Shown piece by piece: positions 63,865 through 64,000 of a DNA stretch of 64,000 nucleotides (its first letter is position 1; every line of letters begins with the position of its first letter). The notes below the pieces were generated by a model. That model was given only the letters and a program-made list of their open reading frames with translations. It was not told the origin of the DNA and did not search any database. Both the position numbers and the translations under genes were made by a program. Source of the DNA: CAVWGP01 sp963754645 (GTDB lineage Bacteria; Pseudomonadota; Alphaproteobacteria; Bin65); assembly GCA_963754645.1 (NCBI GenBank), contig CAVWGP010000004.1:682001-746000 (forward strand), given 5' to 3'.

Positions 63865-64000
63865 TGGCGGCGCTCCTCGAAGTCGCGGACATTCACACTT
63901 ACTACGGCGAGAGCCACATCCTGCAGGGCGTGGCGCTGGACGTGCCGAAAGGCGCCGTCGTCGCCCTCATGGGCCGCAACGGCGCCGGCAAGACGACGAC
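63864..64000 (+). CDS. livF: Branched-chain amino-acid ABC transporter ATPase LivF (cut by window)
   Basis: First 45 codons visible: LLEVADIHTYYGESHILQG and Walker A GRNGAGKTT. The rest, and the periplasmic binding protein expected for the operon, lie beyond the window. Confidence 0.95.
   Translation, partial: MAALLEVADIHTYYGESHILQGVALDVPKGAVVALMGRNGAGKTT

Overview
The window is high-GC DNA that reads best as an alphaproteobacterial chromosome (Rhodospirillales or Hyphomicrobiales-like). The evidence is the Kelly-type sox cluster with Tat-exported SoxB/C/Y, a SqrR/BigR-type persulfide sensor, a patatin/DUF3734 gene beside 3-hydroxybutyrate dehydrogenase, several TRAP-transporter genes, and the codon bias. 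Gene density is normal. No prophage, CRISPR array, rRNA or complete insertion sequence was seen. One tRNA gene (Thr-TGT) is present.

Layout. 0-16.3 kb: a cut-off TAXI solute receptor, a 2-keto-4-pentenoate hydratase-like enzyme, a TrpB2-type tryptophan synthase beta chain, tryptophan 2,3-dioxygenase, an M14-like/DUF2817 protein, glutamate racemase, a YqiJ/YqiK (flotillin) pair, malate synthase with a histone-like basic tail, a HigBA module whose toxin has an internal deletion, kynureninase, a D-threonine-aldolase/DSD1-type PLP enzyme and a type II NADH dehydrogenase. 16.5-24.3 kb: small membrane protein, patatin, 3-hydroxybutyrate dehydrogenase, two tandem LysR-type genes (the first without its DNA-binding domain), tRNA-Thr, a PIG-L deacetylase/glycosyltransferase pair and a Ser/Thr kinase. 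24.3-31.3 kb: catabolic oxidoreductases (aldo/keto reductase, flavin monooxygenase-like, PhyH-like dioxygenase, LLM flavoprotein), a secreted phospholipase A2-like protein and a DUF302 protein. 31.3-32.7 kb: a repeat island with a duplicated DUF4189 gene. 32.7-40.4 kb: an acyl-CoA ligase, Rieske oxygenase, VOC protein, complete DctP-Q-M TRAP transporter, glutathione transferase and HCCA-isomerase-like protein, together resembling an aromatic or xenobiotic uptake and degradation block.

40.5-53.7 kb is a sulfur-lithotrophy island: sqrR/bigR-like regulator, soxD, soxC, cytochrome c, soxS, then soxY-soxZ-soxXA(fusion)-soxB-soxV-soxW-soxT, a LysR regulator, a truncated dsrE remnant with a small partner gene, and fccAB. 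SoxXA, SoxYZ, SoxB and SoxCD oxidise thiosulfate bound to SoxY. SoxV/W/S keep the periplasmic thiols reduced, SoxT-like protein imports sulfur compounds, and FccAB oxidises sulfide. The soxY and fccA leaders carry a shared TTGTCA-N16-TATGAT element, so the two units are probably co-expressed. 53.8-64 kb: HrpB helicase, a four-gene glycan O-acetylation-type operon (two SGNH proteins, MBOAT, small membrane protein), an AhpD-like protein and the start of a branched-chain amino-acid ABC transporter operon (livH-livM-livG-livF, cut by the window end).

Two features cut across regions. Seven single-base frameshifts interrupt six otherwise conserved genes (NDH-2, patatin twice, bdhA, PIG-L, cytochrome c, hrpB). 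Six look like one extra base and one like a missing base, so sequencing or assembly error is the likeliest explanation. Two families of intergenic palindromes recur (four copies of a roughly 120-165 bp element, two copies of a roughly 90 bp element).
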